In this document: one piece after another, positions 14,944 to 22,372 of the stretch
Layout of the letters: each line of letters begins with the position of its first letter
How positions within the stretch are numbered: position 1 is the first letter of the stretch
From: CAZDVQ01 sp964508975
GTDB lineage: Bacteria > Bacteroidota > Bacteroidia > Chitinophagales > Saprospiraceae
DNA: 22,372 nucleotides
Assembly (NCBI GenBank): GCA_964508975.1
Contig: CAZDVQ010000070.1
Span: 1 to 22,372, forward strand
Reading direction: 5' to 3'
Program-made: the position numbers and the translations under genes
Notes under the pieces: generated by a model
What the model saw: only the letters and a program-made list of their open reading frames with translations
Databases searched by the model: none
What the model was told of the DNA's origin: nothing

Positions 14944-15103
14944 TAAGATGGCAGGGCTAACGCCCCTTGGCATAAATTGGTCACTGCCATTCTACGAAGA
15001 TGACAGGGCTACGCCCCTCGGGATGAAACTAGGGGCATAGCCCTGGCATCTTCGTAGCAAGGTAGGCTGCCAAGCAGGGTAGGGGCGTAGCCCTGGCATC
15101 TTA
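14944..15103. repeat. Nested palindrome made of four copies of a ~23-bp motif
   Basis: The motif AAGATGCCAGGGCTACGCCCC occurs twice forward (14945-14967, 14992-15018) and twice inverted (15031-15057, 15081-15103). The inner pair forms a 27-bp arm with two mismatches around a 12-nt loop; the outer pair can extend the structure. It lies in the gene-free stretch between divergent genes. No ORF, promoter or tRNA is recognised in 14770-14943. Confidence 0.85.
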
Positions 15104-15181
15104 ATCCTATCATTTTTGGTCAATAGGGGAGTATGGTTGCTAGTCAAAAAATATGTTTTAATCGTATGCTTGTGGGATATT

Positions 15182-15265
15182 GGGGACTCCTTTGCGACAT
15201 TAGTGCGGTAAAAAGCCTAACCAAGTAGATGGTTCGTGCGGGTCGTTAATGTCGGTTAAGTCCCC
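15182..15265. other. 84-nt element with terminal inverted repeats and nested stems (ncRNA or MITE candidate)
   Basis: GGGGACT (15182-15188) pairs with AGTCCCC (15259-15265), CGACATTA (15195-15202) with TAATGTCG (15247-15254), and AACC (15219-15222) with GGTT (15231-15234). The stems are nested in order, as in a folded RNA or a very small mobile element. The rest of a tRNA cloverleaf is not present. Confidence 0.5.
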
Positions 15266-15307
15266 TAAACGTAGTTAAAGGACGAGCTAAGCAACTGTTT
15301 CACCGTT

Positions 15308-15416
15308 GCGCCAGCGATGTGAAGCGGTGGCGGCATCAGCCGCCAGACCCGAAGGGGCCGAGCGTTAGCGAGCCGCGTAACGTAGCGACGGCGAGCATCG
15401 CGAGCCGGGGCGCCCC
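15308..15416 (+). repeat. GC-rich structured intergenic repeat, copy E
   Basis: This copy runs from GCGCC (15308-15312) to GGGGCGCCCC (15407-15416) plus an A run. It is very similar to copy C, with hairpin TGGCGGC (15328-15334) / GCCGCCA (15339-15345) and the CGGC...GCCG pair before the end. The sigma-factor promoter lies 38 nt beyond it. Confidence 0.85.
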
Positions 15417-15453
15417 AAAAATCAAAAACTTGAACCATTGCCGAATTTGAACG

Positions 15454-15461
15454 TATATTTG
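15454..15461 (+). promoter_or_regulatory. -7 promoter box (TATATTTG) of the sigma-factor gene
   Basis: TATATTTG is an exact TAnnTTTG match, only 7 nt before the ATG at 15469. With a normal start distance the transcript would be leaderless or nearly so. A CTTG at 15429-15432 is a possible -33 box, at a slightly long spacing (21 nt). Confidence 0.6.
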
Positions 15462-15468
15462 TGGCGAA

Positions 15469-16041
15469 ATGACCAAGGAAATGCCGCACGATGAGTTGAT
15501 CCAGGCCTTGAGCGTGGACGATGTAAATAGCCGAAGGAAAGCGGAGAATGCGCTGTACCTACAGTATGCCTATATGGTTAACACGGTTAGGGGTAAGTAT
15601 AACCTAGACGAAGACGGGCTAGCGGATGCTTACACCGATACCATGATGGCCGTGTTCGAGCAGTTGCGCAACGGCATGTTTGATGGGCGGAGTTCGTTGA
15701 AAACGTACATTACCCGAATTTTTTACAACAAGTGTGTTGACCTGAGTCGTAAAAAAACGACTATGAAAGGGAAGGCGCAACAGCACGAAGATGTGGATGG
15801 CTTGCAAGTGGCCGATTCGTCGCTTAATTTTTTACAACACCTCATGCAAAAAGAGTTGGTGGGAAAAGTAAAAGCGGTAATTAGTTTGCTTGGGAGCAAA
15901 TGCCAAGACCTCATATTAAGGTGGGGAGAAGGCTACACGGACAAAGAGATAACCGAGTTATTGGGTTATAAATCGGAGGACGTGACCAAAATATCGAGAC
16001 TGCGTTGCCTGCAAAACCTAAAATCACGTTTTCAACCCTAA
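15469..16041 (+). CDS. ECF-type RNA polymerase sigma factor
   Basis: A 190-residue sigma-70 family protein with only regions 2 and 4. Region 2 (about 28-96) includes AYTDTMMAVFEQL and SSLKTYITRIFYNKCVDLSRK, the core-binding and -10-recognising helices. Region 4 (about 127-188) includes CQDLILRWGEGYTDKEITELLGY followed by the recognition helix. It directs RNA polymerase to a specific promoter set when released from its anti-sigma factor. The next gene starts 4 nt after its stop and encodes a membrane TPR protein suited to that role. The giant secreted protein gene follows on the same strand. The ATG at 15469 sits just after a consensus -7 box. The specific ECF group is not known to me. Confidence 0.9.
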   Translation: MTKEMPHDELIQALSVDDVNSRRKAENALYLQYAYMVNTVRGKYNLDEDGLADAYTDTMMAVFEQLRNGMFDGRSSLKTYITRIFYNKCVDLSRKKTTMKGKAQQHEDVDGLQVADSSLNFLQHLMQKELVGKVKAVISLLGSKCQDLILRWGEGYTDKEITELLGYKSEDVTKISRLRCLQNLKSRFQP

Positions 16042-16045
16042 GGTC

Positions 16046-16804
16046 ATGGTAAATTTTGAATCACATATCGCATACATAGAATCGGTGCTAGCCTCGGGGG
16101 CTAGTGTAGCCGAGCAGTTGCAAGCCTTGGAAACCAAGGCAGCCAGCGACGTTGAATTCGCGGAAGTTTTGACATTTTACTTGGCCAGCAAGCAAGCTGC
16201 TGCCGAGGAACAAGCAGCAAGAAAAGCATCCTTGAAAGCTATGTTGCCCAAACAGGAACAAACCGCTGCCCCCAAAGGCAAGCGTGTTTCAATGGGCTTG
16301 GTTTGGGGCAGTTTGGCTGCTGCTGTTTTGGTAGGCGCCTTGTTCATTGTACCTAAGCTGATGCAATCGGATGCCAATCCAAGGGATTTAGCCATGCAAT
16401 ATGTATCGCAGGATATCCAGAGCGGGAAGGTGATGGGCTCTGAAACGGTTGCGGTGGTGGAGCAAGCTATCACGGCGTTCAATGAGGGCCAATACCCAGA
16501 AGCGGTAAAAGTGTGTAGCGCATTGTTGTTGCAAAACCCAAAAGACGCCGCTGCATTGGAGTATAGAGCCAGGGCGAATACCATGTTGGGTGCGTACGAT
16601 GCAGCGATAGCTGATTTGAATTTATTATCAGCGGATGAAAGCCTAGCTTTCAACTCGGCCAATTATTACACGGCCTTGGTTTATTTGCACCGCAATGCCC
16701 CTGGAGACGAACAACAAGCCAAGGCATTACTGCAACAAGTGGTATCCGAAAAAATGGCGAACTACAAAGATGCAGCCTTGATATTAGAGGCACTCGCTAA
16801 ATAG
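16046..16804 (+). CDS. Single-pass membrane TPR protein, probable anti-sigma factor
   Basis: A 252-residue protein with three parts: a cytosolic N-terminal helical region (1-80, Ala/Glu/Gln-rich with a basic end), one transmembrane helix at about 83-104 (VSMGLVWGSLAAAVLVGALF...), and a periplasmic part with about three TPR-like helix pairs (138-170, 171-204, 205-238; FNEGQYPEAVKVCSALLLQNPKDAAALEYRA is the clearest). The 4-nt gap to the sigma factor indicates co-translation. This layout matches anti-sigma or sensor partners of Bacteroidota ECF sigma factors, with the cytosolic part holding the sigma factor and the TPR part sensing an envelope partner. I see no zinc-binding H-x3-C-x2-C motif. 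The topology is reliable; the anti-sigma role is inferred from context. Confidence 0.7.
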   Translation: MVNFESHIAYIESVLASGASVAEQLQALETKAASDVEFAEVLTFYLASKQAAAEEQAARKASLKAMLPKQEQTAAPKGKRVSMGLVWGSLAAAVLVGALFIVPKLMQSDANPRDLAMQYVSQDIQSGKVMGSETVAVVEQAITAFNEGQYPEAVKVCSALLLQNPKDAAALEYRARANTMLGAYDAAIADLNLLSADESLAFNSANYYTALVYLHRNAPGDEQQAKALLQQVVSEKMANYKDAALILEALAK

Positions 16805-16854
16805 TTACAATAATTAATATTTTTTTAATCCTGTTGAAAATACTTCGAAAAGGG

Positions 16855-16880
16855 TCATACTAAATTGATTATGAGTATGA
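16855..16880. promoter_or_regulatory. Operator-like inverted repeat upstream of the giant adhesin gene
   Basis: TCATACT (16855-16861) and AGTATGA (16874-16880) are perfect inverted halves with a 12-nt AT-rich spacer, so the half-site centres are 19 nt (about two helical turns) apart. It lies 143 nt before the giant gene's ATG. It could bind a dimeric regulator or form a weak hairpin. No clear TAnnTTTG box is seen in 16805-17022. Confidence 0.4.
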
Positions 16881-16973
16881 TGTAAGAATTGTTTATAGAC
16901 AAATCTGAAAAAAAATAATATGATATAAAAAAGAGGTGCATCCTTTTATACTACAAAAGACTCTAAAGGAGAG

Positions 16974-16996
16974 CGAACATTAATCCCCGATGTTCG
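16974..16996 (+). promoter_or_regulatory. Hairpin in the leader of the giant adhesin gene
   Basis: CGAACAT (16974-16980) pairs with ATGTTCG (16990-16996) around a 9-nt loop, 26 nt before the ATG. AAGGAGAG at 16966-16973 just before it resembles a purine-rich ribosome site but is too far from the start codon to be one. Confidence 0.35.
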
Positions 16997-17022
16997 TACA
17001 TAAATACAGAGAAAAAAGTAGT

Positions 17023-20000
17023 ATGAACGCACTTAAACAGAAACTGAGCTATTCGGCTTGGGTATTATTGGTATTTATATCAATGAATGCCCGGGCACAA
17101 TCTGGTTTTTGCGACCCAGGTGTACCGTTTTTCCAAGCGAACTTGAGTGCTAGTCCGAGTATGGTATGGACTTCGCCACAGTCTAACAGGAGTGGATATT
17201 GCTGTGGCGTAGACTCGATTGTAGTAACTCCGCCACCCCGTTGTATTGAATTTGAAGTAACCCTGCACCCCGGTGCGGTGGGTTTGATATTTGATATTGC
17301 GTCAGGAGCGACCCCTCCTGGAGCCTTGTACTACCAGGTGGATTGTGGGCCTATTACACCGGTGGGTAGCCCGATATGCTTAACACCGCCAGGGCCTTTT
17401 ACAGTTACCTTCTGCAAACCAGGGAATAACCAGAACACCTATTCGATTACATCGATACCAGGGAGTGTTTCAACGATTAATACAGATATCAGGGAGGGAT
17501 GCAACACGGTATTATCAGCGAACGGAGTCATGGAGTCAACGATTACATGGACTGACATAACGGGTGGAGGCTTGTACAATGCCAATTTGGATTGTACGGT
17601 GGGCTGCGATACGGTGAACTTTTCGGCACCGCTGAATACAGGGCTTTCATACATTGATTATCAGGTATGTGGAGTACCATTTTCGCCGGTTTGCCAGGCA
17701 TTCATAGCCCCTGTGTGTGATACTGCTAGGGTTTATATTGATTTAAATTTTAACTTGAATGTTAATCCTGGCTTGCCTATATATTGTGCTACTGCAACGC
17801 AGAAGTTATTGACTGTTAGTCCAAATATTTATTCGCCAGACTACATTTTTGCTTGGCATTACGGTGCCAACGGTGTTGGGCCTGTAATCGGGGTAGATAC
17901 ATTTATCAATGTAGGCTTAGCGGGAACATACTCGGTAGTAGTAGAAGACACAGCCTTCGGGGAGTGTTCAAGAGATACTTTTAATATCAACGTAGTATTT
18001 ACACCGGCGCCTGAAATTGGTATAAATGGTACTCTTGATGTATGTCAAGGCGATACCTTGGCCATTACATTGCCGACCCAATACGCTTACAGTTGGGAGC
18101 CAGATAATAATGTAACTTGTTTAACCTGTTCGAACCAAATTTTGGTTAATCTTCAAGCAACAGAGGATTTTTACTTACGTGCCCGCGACAGCCTAGGCTG
18201 TACCTCTTTTGATACGATAAGTGTTGTGGTAGAATTGCCTACCATAGATACCATTGAAGGGCATTTTTGTGCAGGGGATGCATATACCTTGCCTGATGGA
18301 AGTACAGCTACAACGGCAGGATTGTATACCTTTAACTATCAAAATATACGAGGCTGTGATTCTACGGTAGTCGTATTACTTGAAGTTCATCCTTTAACGG
18401 TAGATACCATCGTGGCCAATATTTGTGTTGGACGGTCGTATACACTTCCGAACGGCACGACGACCAACACAGCTGGTTTTTATCCTTTTGTATATGTATC
18501 GACATGGGGTTGTGATAGTACTGTTGTAATTGAAGTTGTCATTAACCCAAGGCCAGTGGTAACCATCATTGGTAACGCTACCATTTGTGCGGGTGTAACG
18601 AATATTTTCGAGGCTAGTGTGGTAGGCAGTGGAGGTTATACCTATATTTGGAGCACAGGTGAAACAACTTCAACCATAGGGGTAACGACTACAACTTCTA
18701 TAAGGGTAACGGTTACAGACCAGTATGGATGTAGCGGTACAGCTGCGAGGAACGTAACACAGCGCCCAGTGCCCAGCTTGGTTATCAGTAATGCAGCGCC
18801 TGTTTGTTTTGGGCAAAGTTTGCAAGTGTCGGTAACGGCTACTGGGGGCAACCCATTTACCTATGCTTGGAATAATGGAAGGACTACCGCATCGTTTGCA
18901 ATAACTACTGCCAGCAGTAGCTTGTATACCGTAACAGTAACTAACCTTTACGGTTGTACGGCAACGGCAAATACAACCGCGACGATGTATCCTGGTATTG
19001 TGAATGTAACAGGAACAACGCCTGTCTGTTTTGGGGATACAGTACAGTTAACCGCAACAACAGCCTTGCCTGGTACCTATAGTTGGTCGGGCCCAGGAGG
19101 TTACTCGACTACACAACAGAATCCTTCATTTGTGGCGAGCGCAGGCAGTCCCACGGGACTATATACTGTAACGGCATCGTTTAATGGTGGGCAATGCTCT
19201 GTAACCAACAGTGTGGCAATTGCTGTTGGATGTGAGATATGTAATAATGGACTAGACGATGACGGAGATGGTTTTACAGATTGTTTAGACCCGGACTGCC
19301 CTGGATGTCCATTGAATTTTGGTTGCGAAACCCCATTTATTTATCACTTACCCGCTATGTGGGGTATCGGTACAGGTACTCGCTTCGACCAACAAGATAT
19401 GATATTCTCGACCGAAGCTGCATCGGCTACCGTGACTGTGCAGACGGTTGGTGGAGCATATAATAATACATTTACCGTGGTGGCTGGTGTGCCAGTTATT
19501 TTGAACGTACCAACAACCTTTGTTCAAACGACTAATATAAACACTCCATTAAATAATTCAGGGTTTATCATTACGTCTACAGCTCCAATACAAGCTGCGT
19601 ACCGGTTAACGAGTCAATTCAACCAAGATATAGTAACCTTGAAAGGTAAGGCCGCATTGGGTAATACATTCTATTGTGGTAGCCAAACACGACTTGCAGC
19701 AGGGCCAGCTACGTTTGAACGGCATTTTATAGGGGTAATTGCCATGGAAGATAATACCCAAATAACTATAAACCCTTCTATCCCATTGAGTGGTTTGCCT
19801 GCGGGGCCACATACGTTTACTTTAAATGCAGGTCAATCGTATGTTGTAACTAGTATTGCAGGCCAGTTTGTAAGTATTGCTGGTTCATTAGTGGTTGCTA
19901 ATAAACCTATTGCGGTAGTATCTGGGGCGCAACACGTACCGCAGCCCTATAATGGCAACAGGGATGCTGGTATCGATCAAATTGTTCCTACACGGACGGT

Positions 20001-22372
20001 AGGGACAGATTATGTTGCTGTACATGGTCCAAATCCAAATGCAAATTCAGACTACCTCATTATTGTAGGGGTTGAGAATAGCACTGCTGTTTACATCAAT
20101 GGAGTATATACCACTTTGTTGAACGGAGGGCAGGTATTTACCTGGAATATGCCTACAGGCCCTAACCAAGCGTATCATATTCATACTTCTCGTAAATCGT
20201 ATGTTTACCACGTATCGGCAATGGCACAGTATGAGTTCGGCATGGGCATTTTACCCCCTTTAAACCCTTGTATAGGTAGTCGAAGTGTGGTTTTTTATCG
20301 AACAACAGCCGCATCCGTTGACCAGGCTATCATCTTGATACCAGATACATCTCTCGCCTCTTTAACCATTCGGGGCTTGCCCTATACGAGCTATGCAACA
20401 GCATTCCCGGTGACTACCTTTCCCGGCTATTCCTACGTGGTAATGCCTAATGCTAGCATTGCTGCTGCGGGAACACCTAATACCATACAAGCCAATGGTA
20501 AATTTCACGTTGGTGTTTATAGTAATACAGGTGGAGGGGCCACGGGCAATTATGGTTATTACTCAAATTATGAAGGTGAAATCGAGATTATTGACCCTGT
20601 AACGTCGCTCCCTACAGTAAGTTATTTTGTGGCTGATGTTATACCAGGACAGCCGTTTAACCATTGTCTTGAAATGGTGAGCTGTGGGTCGAATGACTTT
20701 ATTGGTAATATTACAGCGGGTACTTGGACCGATACAACACAGTTTAACGATGACTGTCTAGATTATACTATGGCCTTAAATACGCCACCTTGCGCTTACG
20801 ATACTATACAAGTAGAAGTTCAAAACGAGCTAGGCATTAGAGGTGTTGTTTGCTTGATCTATCGCAATAGTACAAGTGATTTTGCTATCGACCCGCAAAT
20901 GGATACCATAGCTTTTATGTGCCAAGGCCAAGCTACATTAACAGCCTTGACAACGAGTGCAAGCGGGGCTCAGGTTGTATCGTACTTATGGGATACGCCC
21001 AATGGAACTCAACTTACGGGTCAGACTATCTTAGTGACCGTTCCTGGTACTTATACCGTAACGGTTACGGACGAGAATGGTTGTACCGTAGAAGAATCTG
21101 TCGATGTAATCCCTGGCTTAAATGATATTTCAGCGTTTAATGATGGTCCTTATTGTCTGGGAGAAACAGCCAGTCTAGATGCTGGTTTTATCAGTGCAGG
21201 AGTGAGCTTGACCTTTAACTGGCAAGGCCCGAATGGGTTCAGTGCCAACACACAACAAGCATCTTTAGTCGTTTCACCGTTGACTACTGGTATGTATTAT
21301 ATTACCGTTTCAGATGGAATGGCCTGTAATCTAAACGATTCCATACCTGTAATCATGAACCCTAGTCCGATTGTAGATATTATTGGCCCTCCAGGTTTTT
21401 GTACTGGAACCTTGACAGCAAATTTGAGTGCGTCGGTTTCGTCAGGCACAAGCTTCACATATAATTGGAGTACTGGTCAGACTACTGCGGCTGTATTAGT
21501 AGGATCATCGGGCTTGTATGCCTTGACTGTAACAAACAATTTTGGTTGTATTGATAGCGCAACTTTTGAGCTATTCGACTATCCTGTTTATAGTGATACC
21601 ATTATAGACACGATTTGTAATAATCAACCTTATTTATTACCTGATGGTAATAGCGTAAGCACAGCAGGAACATACTCCGTTCTGTTGAACTCTATTTATG
21701 GCTGTGACTCCTTAATAACCGTATTACTGTCTACTTGGAATAGCTATTCAATCAATTTATTTGATACTGTTTGTGCCAATACTCCATACACGTTGGTCAA
21801 TGGGGCAGTCGTTAATAGTCCGGGTGTTTATCCTATTTTATTTACAACAATAGATGGCTGCGACTCACTAGTAACCACCAACTTGTTCCACCTACCTACA
21901 TTCAGTCTGGTGGTGAATGACACGGTGTGCGATAACCAACCCTTCACCTTGCCCAACGGCACGGTGGTGAATACTGCAGGCACATACCCAGTAACCCTTA
22001 GCACGATTAACGGTTGTGACTCGCTGGTAACCACCAACTTGTTCCACCTGCCTACATTCAGTGTGGTGGTAAACGACACGGTCTGCGATAACCAACCTTT
22101 CACCTTACCCAACGGCACGGTGGTGAATACTTCTGGCACATACCCTGTTATGTTGAGCACGATTAACGGCTGCGACTCGCTGGTAACCACCAACTTGTTC
22201 CACCTGCCTACATTCAGTGTGGTGGTAAACGACACGGTCTGCGATAACCAACCCTTCACCTTGCCGAACGGCACGGTGGTAAACGCCGCGGGTACGTACC
22301 CAGTTACCCTTAGCACTATCAACGGCTGTGACTCCTTGGTAACCACCAACTTGTTCCACCTGCCTACATACA
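17023..22372 (+). CDS. Giant secreted adhesin-like protein with Ig/SprB-like units, IgGFc-binding-type domain and Cys repeats (runs off the right edge)
   Basis: An open frame of at least 1783 codons with no stop before the window ends; landmarks at 19255 and 22321 are both in frame with the ATG. Residues 1-25 are a signal peptide ending ARA|Q. A Cys-rich N-terminal domain (about 26-240) is followed by a PKD/Ig-like unit, then two 'CxxxxYTLPNG...TAGxY...GCDS' units (about 408-510) and Ig/SprB-like units (510-736). CEICNNGLDDDGDGFTD begins at 737. Residues about 764-1192 resemble the IgGFc-binding N-terminal domain, with FIGVIAMEDNTQITI, ANKPIAVVSGAQH and later DYLIIVGVENSTAVYINGV. More Ig-like units (1287-1523) and five GCDS-type repeats follow, the last three nearly identical. 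A type IX sorting domain would be expected beyond the edge. It is probably a surface adhesin; the ligand is unknown. Expression may depend on the sigma factor upstream. Confidence 0.88.
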   Translation, partial: MNALKQKLSYSAWVLLVFISMNARAQSGFCDPGVPFFQANLSASPSMVWTSPQSNRSGYCCGVDSIVVTPPPRCIEFEVTLHPGAVGLIFDIASGATPPGALYYQVDCGPITPVGSPICLTPPGPFTVTFCKPGNNQNTYSITSIPGSVSTINTDIREGCNTVLSANGVMESTITWTDITGGGLYNANLDCTVGCDTVNFSAPLNTGLSYIDYQVCGVPFSPVCQAFIAPVCDTARVYIDLNFNLNVNPGLPIYCATATQKLLTVSPNIYSPDYIFAWHYGANGVGPVIGVDTFINVGLAGTYSVVVEDTAFGECSRDTFNINVVFTPAPEIGINGTLDVCQGDTLAITLPTQYAYSWEPDNNVTCLTCSNQILVNLQATEDFYLRARDSLGCTSFDTISVVVELPTIDTIEGHFCAGDAYTLPDGSTATTAGLYTFNYQNIRGCDSTVVVLLEVHPLTVDTIVANICVGRSYTLPNGTTTNTAGFYPFVYVSTWGCDSTVVIEVVINPRPVVTIIGNATICAGVTNIFEASVVGSGGYTYIWSTGETTSTIGVTTTTSIRVTVTDQYGCSGTAARNVTQRPVPSLVISNAAPVCFGQSLQVSVTATGGNPFTYAWNNGRTTASFAITTASSSLYTVTVTNLYGCTATANTTATMYPGIVNVTGTTPVCFGDTVQLTATTALPGTYSWSGPGGYSTTQQNPSFVASAGSPTGLYTVTASFNGGQCSVTNSVAIAVGCEICNNGLDDDGDGFTDCLDPDCPGCPLNFGCETPFIYHLPAMWGIGTGTRFDQQDMIFSTEAASATVTVQTVGGAYNNTFTVVAGVPVILNVPTTFVQTTNINTPLNNSGFIITSTAPIQAAYRLTSQFNQDIVTLKGKAALGNTFYCGSQTRLAAGPATFERHFIGVIAMEDNTQITINPSIPLSGLPAGPHTFTLNAGQSYVVTSIAGQFVSIAGSLVVANKPIAVVSGAQHVPQPYNGNRDAGIDQIVPTRTVGTDYVAVHGPNPNANSDYLIIVGVENSTAVYINGVYTTLLNGGQVFTWNMPTGPNQAYHIHTSRKSYVYHVSAMAQYEFGMGILPPLNPCIGSRSVVFYRTTAASVDQAIILIPDTSLASLTIRGLPYTSYATAFPVTTFPGYSYVVMPNASIAAAGTPNTIQANGKFHVGVYSNTGGGATGNYGYYSNYEGEIEIIDPVTSLPTVSYFVADVIPGQPFNHCLEMVSCGSNDFIGNITAGTWTDTTQFNDDCLDYTMALNTPPCAYDTIQVEVQNELGIRGVVCLIYRNSTSDFAIDPQMDTIAFMCQGQATLTALTTSASGAQVVSYLWDTPNGTQLTGQTILVTVPGTYTVTVTDENGCTVEESVDVIPGLNDISAFNDGPYCLGETASLDAGFISAGVSLTFNWQGPNGFSANTQQASLVVSPLTTGMYYITVSDGMACNLNDSIPVIMNPSPIVDIIGPPGFCTGTLTANLSASVSSGTSFTYNWSTGQTTAAVLVGSSGLYALTVTNNFGCIDSATFELFDYPVYSDTIIDTICNNQPYLLPDGNSVSTAGTYSVLLNSIYGCDSLITVLLSTWNSYSINLFDTVCANTPYTLVNGAVVNSPGVYPILFTTIDGCDSLVTTNLFHLPTFSLVVNDTVCDNQPFTLPNGTVVNTAGTYPVTLSTINGCDSLVTTNLFHLPTFSVVVNDTVCDNQPFTLPNGTVVNTSGTYPVMLSTINGCDSLVTTNLFHLPTFSVVVNDTVCDNQPFTLPNGTVVNAAGTYPVTLSTINGCDSLVTTNLFHLPTY
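21901..22368 (+). repeat. Three tandem 156-bp (52-residue) repeats within the giant adhesin gene
   Basis: Units at 21901-22056, 22057-22212 and 22213-22368 each encode a variant of FSVVVNDTVCDNQPFTLPNG...GCDSLVTTNLFHLPT. Units two and three differ at about 21 of 156 positions by hand count; the first 40 and last 30 nt are identical. A further unit starts at 22369 and is cut by the window. Two more diverged units precede them (about 21592-21900). Confidence 0.95.

Noticed and set aside
14945..15103. CRISPR-like array
   Set aside because: Copies are few, in both orientations and unevenly spaced; no cas genes are present.
15182..15265. tRNA gene
   Set aside because: Only the closing stem resembles an acceptor; there is no anticodon arm or T loop.
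21828..22359. Long antisense frames over the 156-bp repeats
   Set aside because: Open only because the repeat unit is a multiple of three and GC-balanced; the plus-strand frame has the signal peptide and continuous domain structure.

Overview
The window comes from a Bacteroidota chromosome, most likely the Chitinophagales/Saprospiria side of the phylum; the genus cannot be named from sequence alone. Support for this: most genes follow a TAnnTTTG -7 box (best case TTTG-N19-TATATTTG at 6414-6444), purine-rich Shine-Dalgarno sites are lacking, and there are secreted Ig/SprB-like and Cys-rich repeat proteins typical of the phylum.

Layout. 1-5500 is housekeeping: an LpxL-type lipid A acyltransferase, class I fructose-1,6-bisphosphatase, a phasin-like coiled-coil protein, Mn-type superoxide dismutase, a CAU tRNA, an HMG-CoA-lyase-type enzyme and a SMI1/KNR4 protein, separated by clear intrinsic terminators. 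5500-9250 is accessory: a VOC protein, a diverged 130-bp tandem duplication, and a single-chain restriction-methyltransferase whose specificity region is much more AT-rich than its two ends. 9245-14557 (minus strand) is a three-gene operon of secreted proteins: an Ig-like protein, a beta-rich protein and an S74/tail-fibre-domain protein with YadA-like 17-residue repeats. 14558-15468 is a 0.9-kb gene-free stretch packed with palindromic repeats. 15469-22372 (plus strand) holds an ECF sigma factor, a membrane TPR protein (probable anti-sigma factor) 4 nt downstream, and a giant secreted adhesin-like gene that runs off the right edge (at least 1783 codons). The giant protein carries an IgGFc-binding-type domain in its centre and nearly identical 156-bp repeats at the edge.

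Five copies of a ~100-116-bp GC-rich element lie between genes (1067-1182, 5526-5629, 9109-9216, 14644-14742, 15308-15416). Their ends and internal hairpins differ in sequence but keep pairing, so the element looks like a structured, dispersed, possibly undescribed repeat family.

How the parts may work together: the sigma factor, TPR protein and giant adhesin form a plausible envelope-sensing and surface-display unit, and the neighbouring minus-strand operon encodes other surface proteins with related modules. That functional link is inference from gene order and shared motifs.
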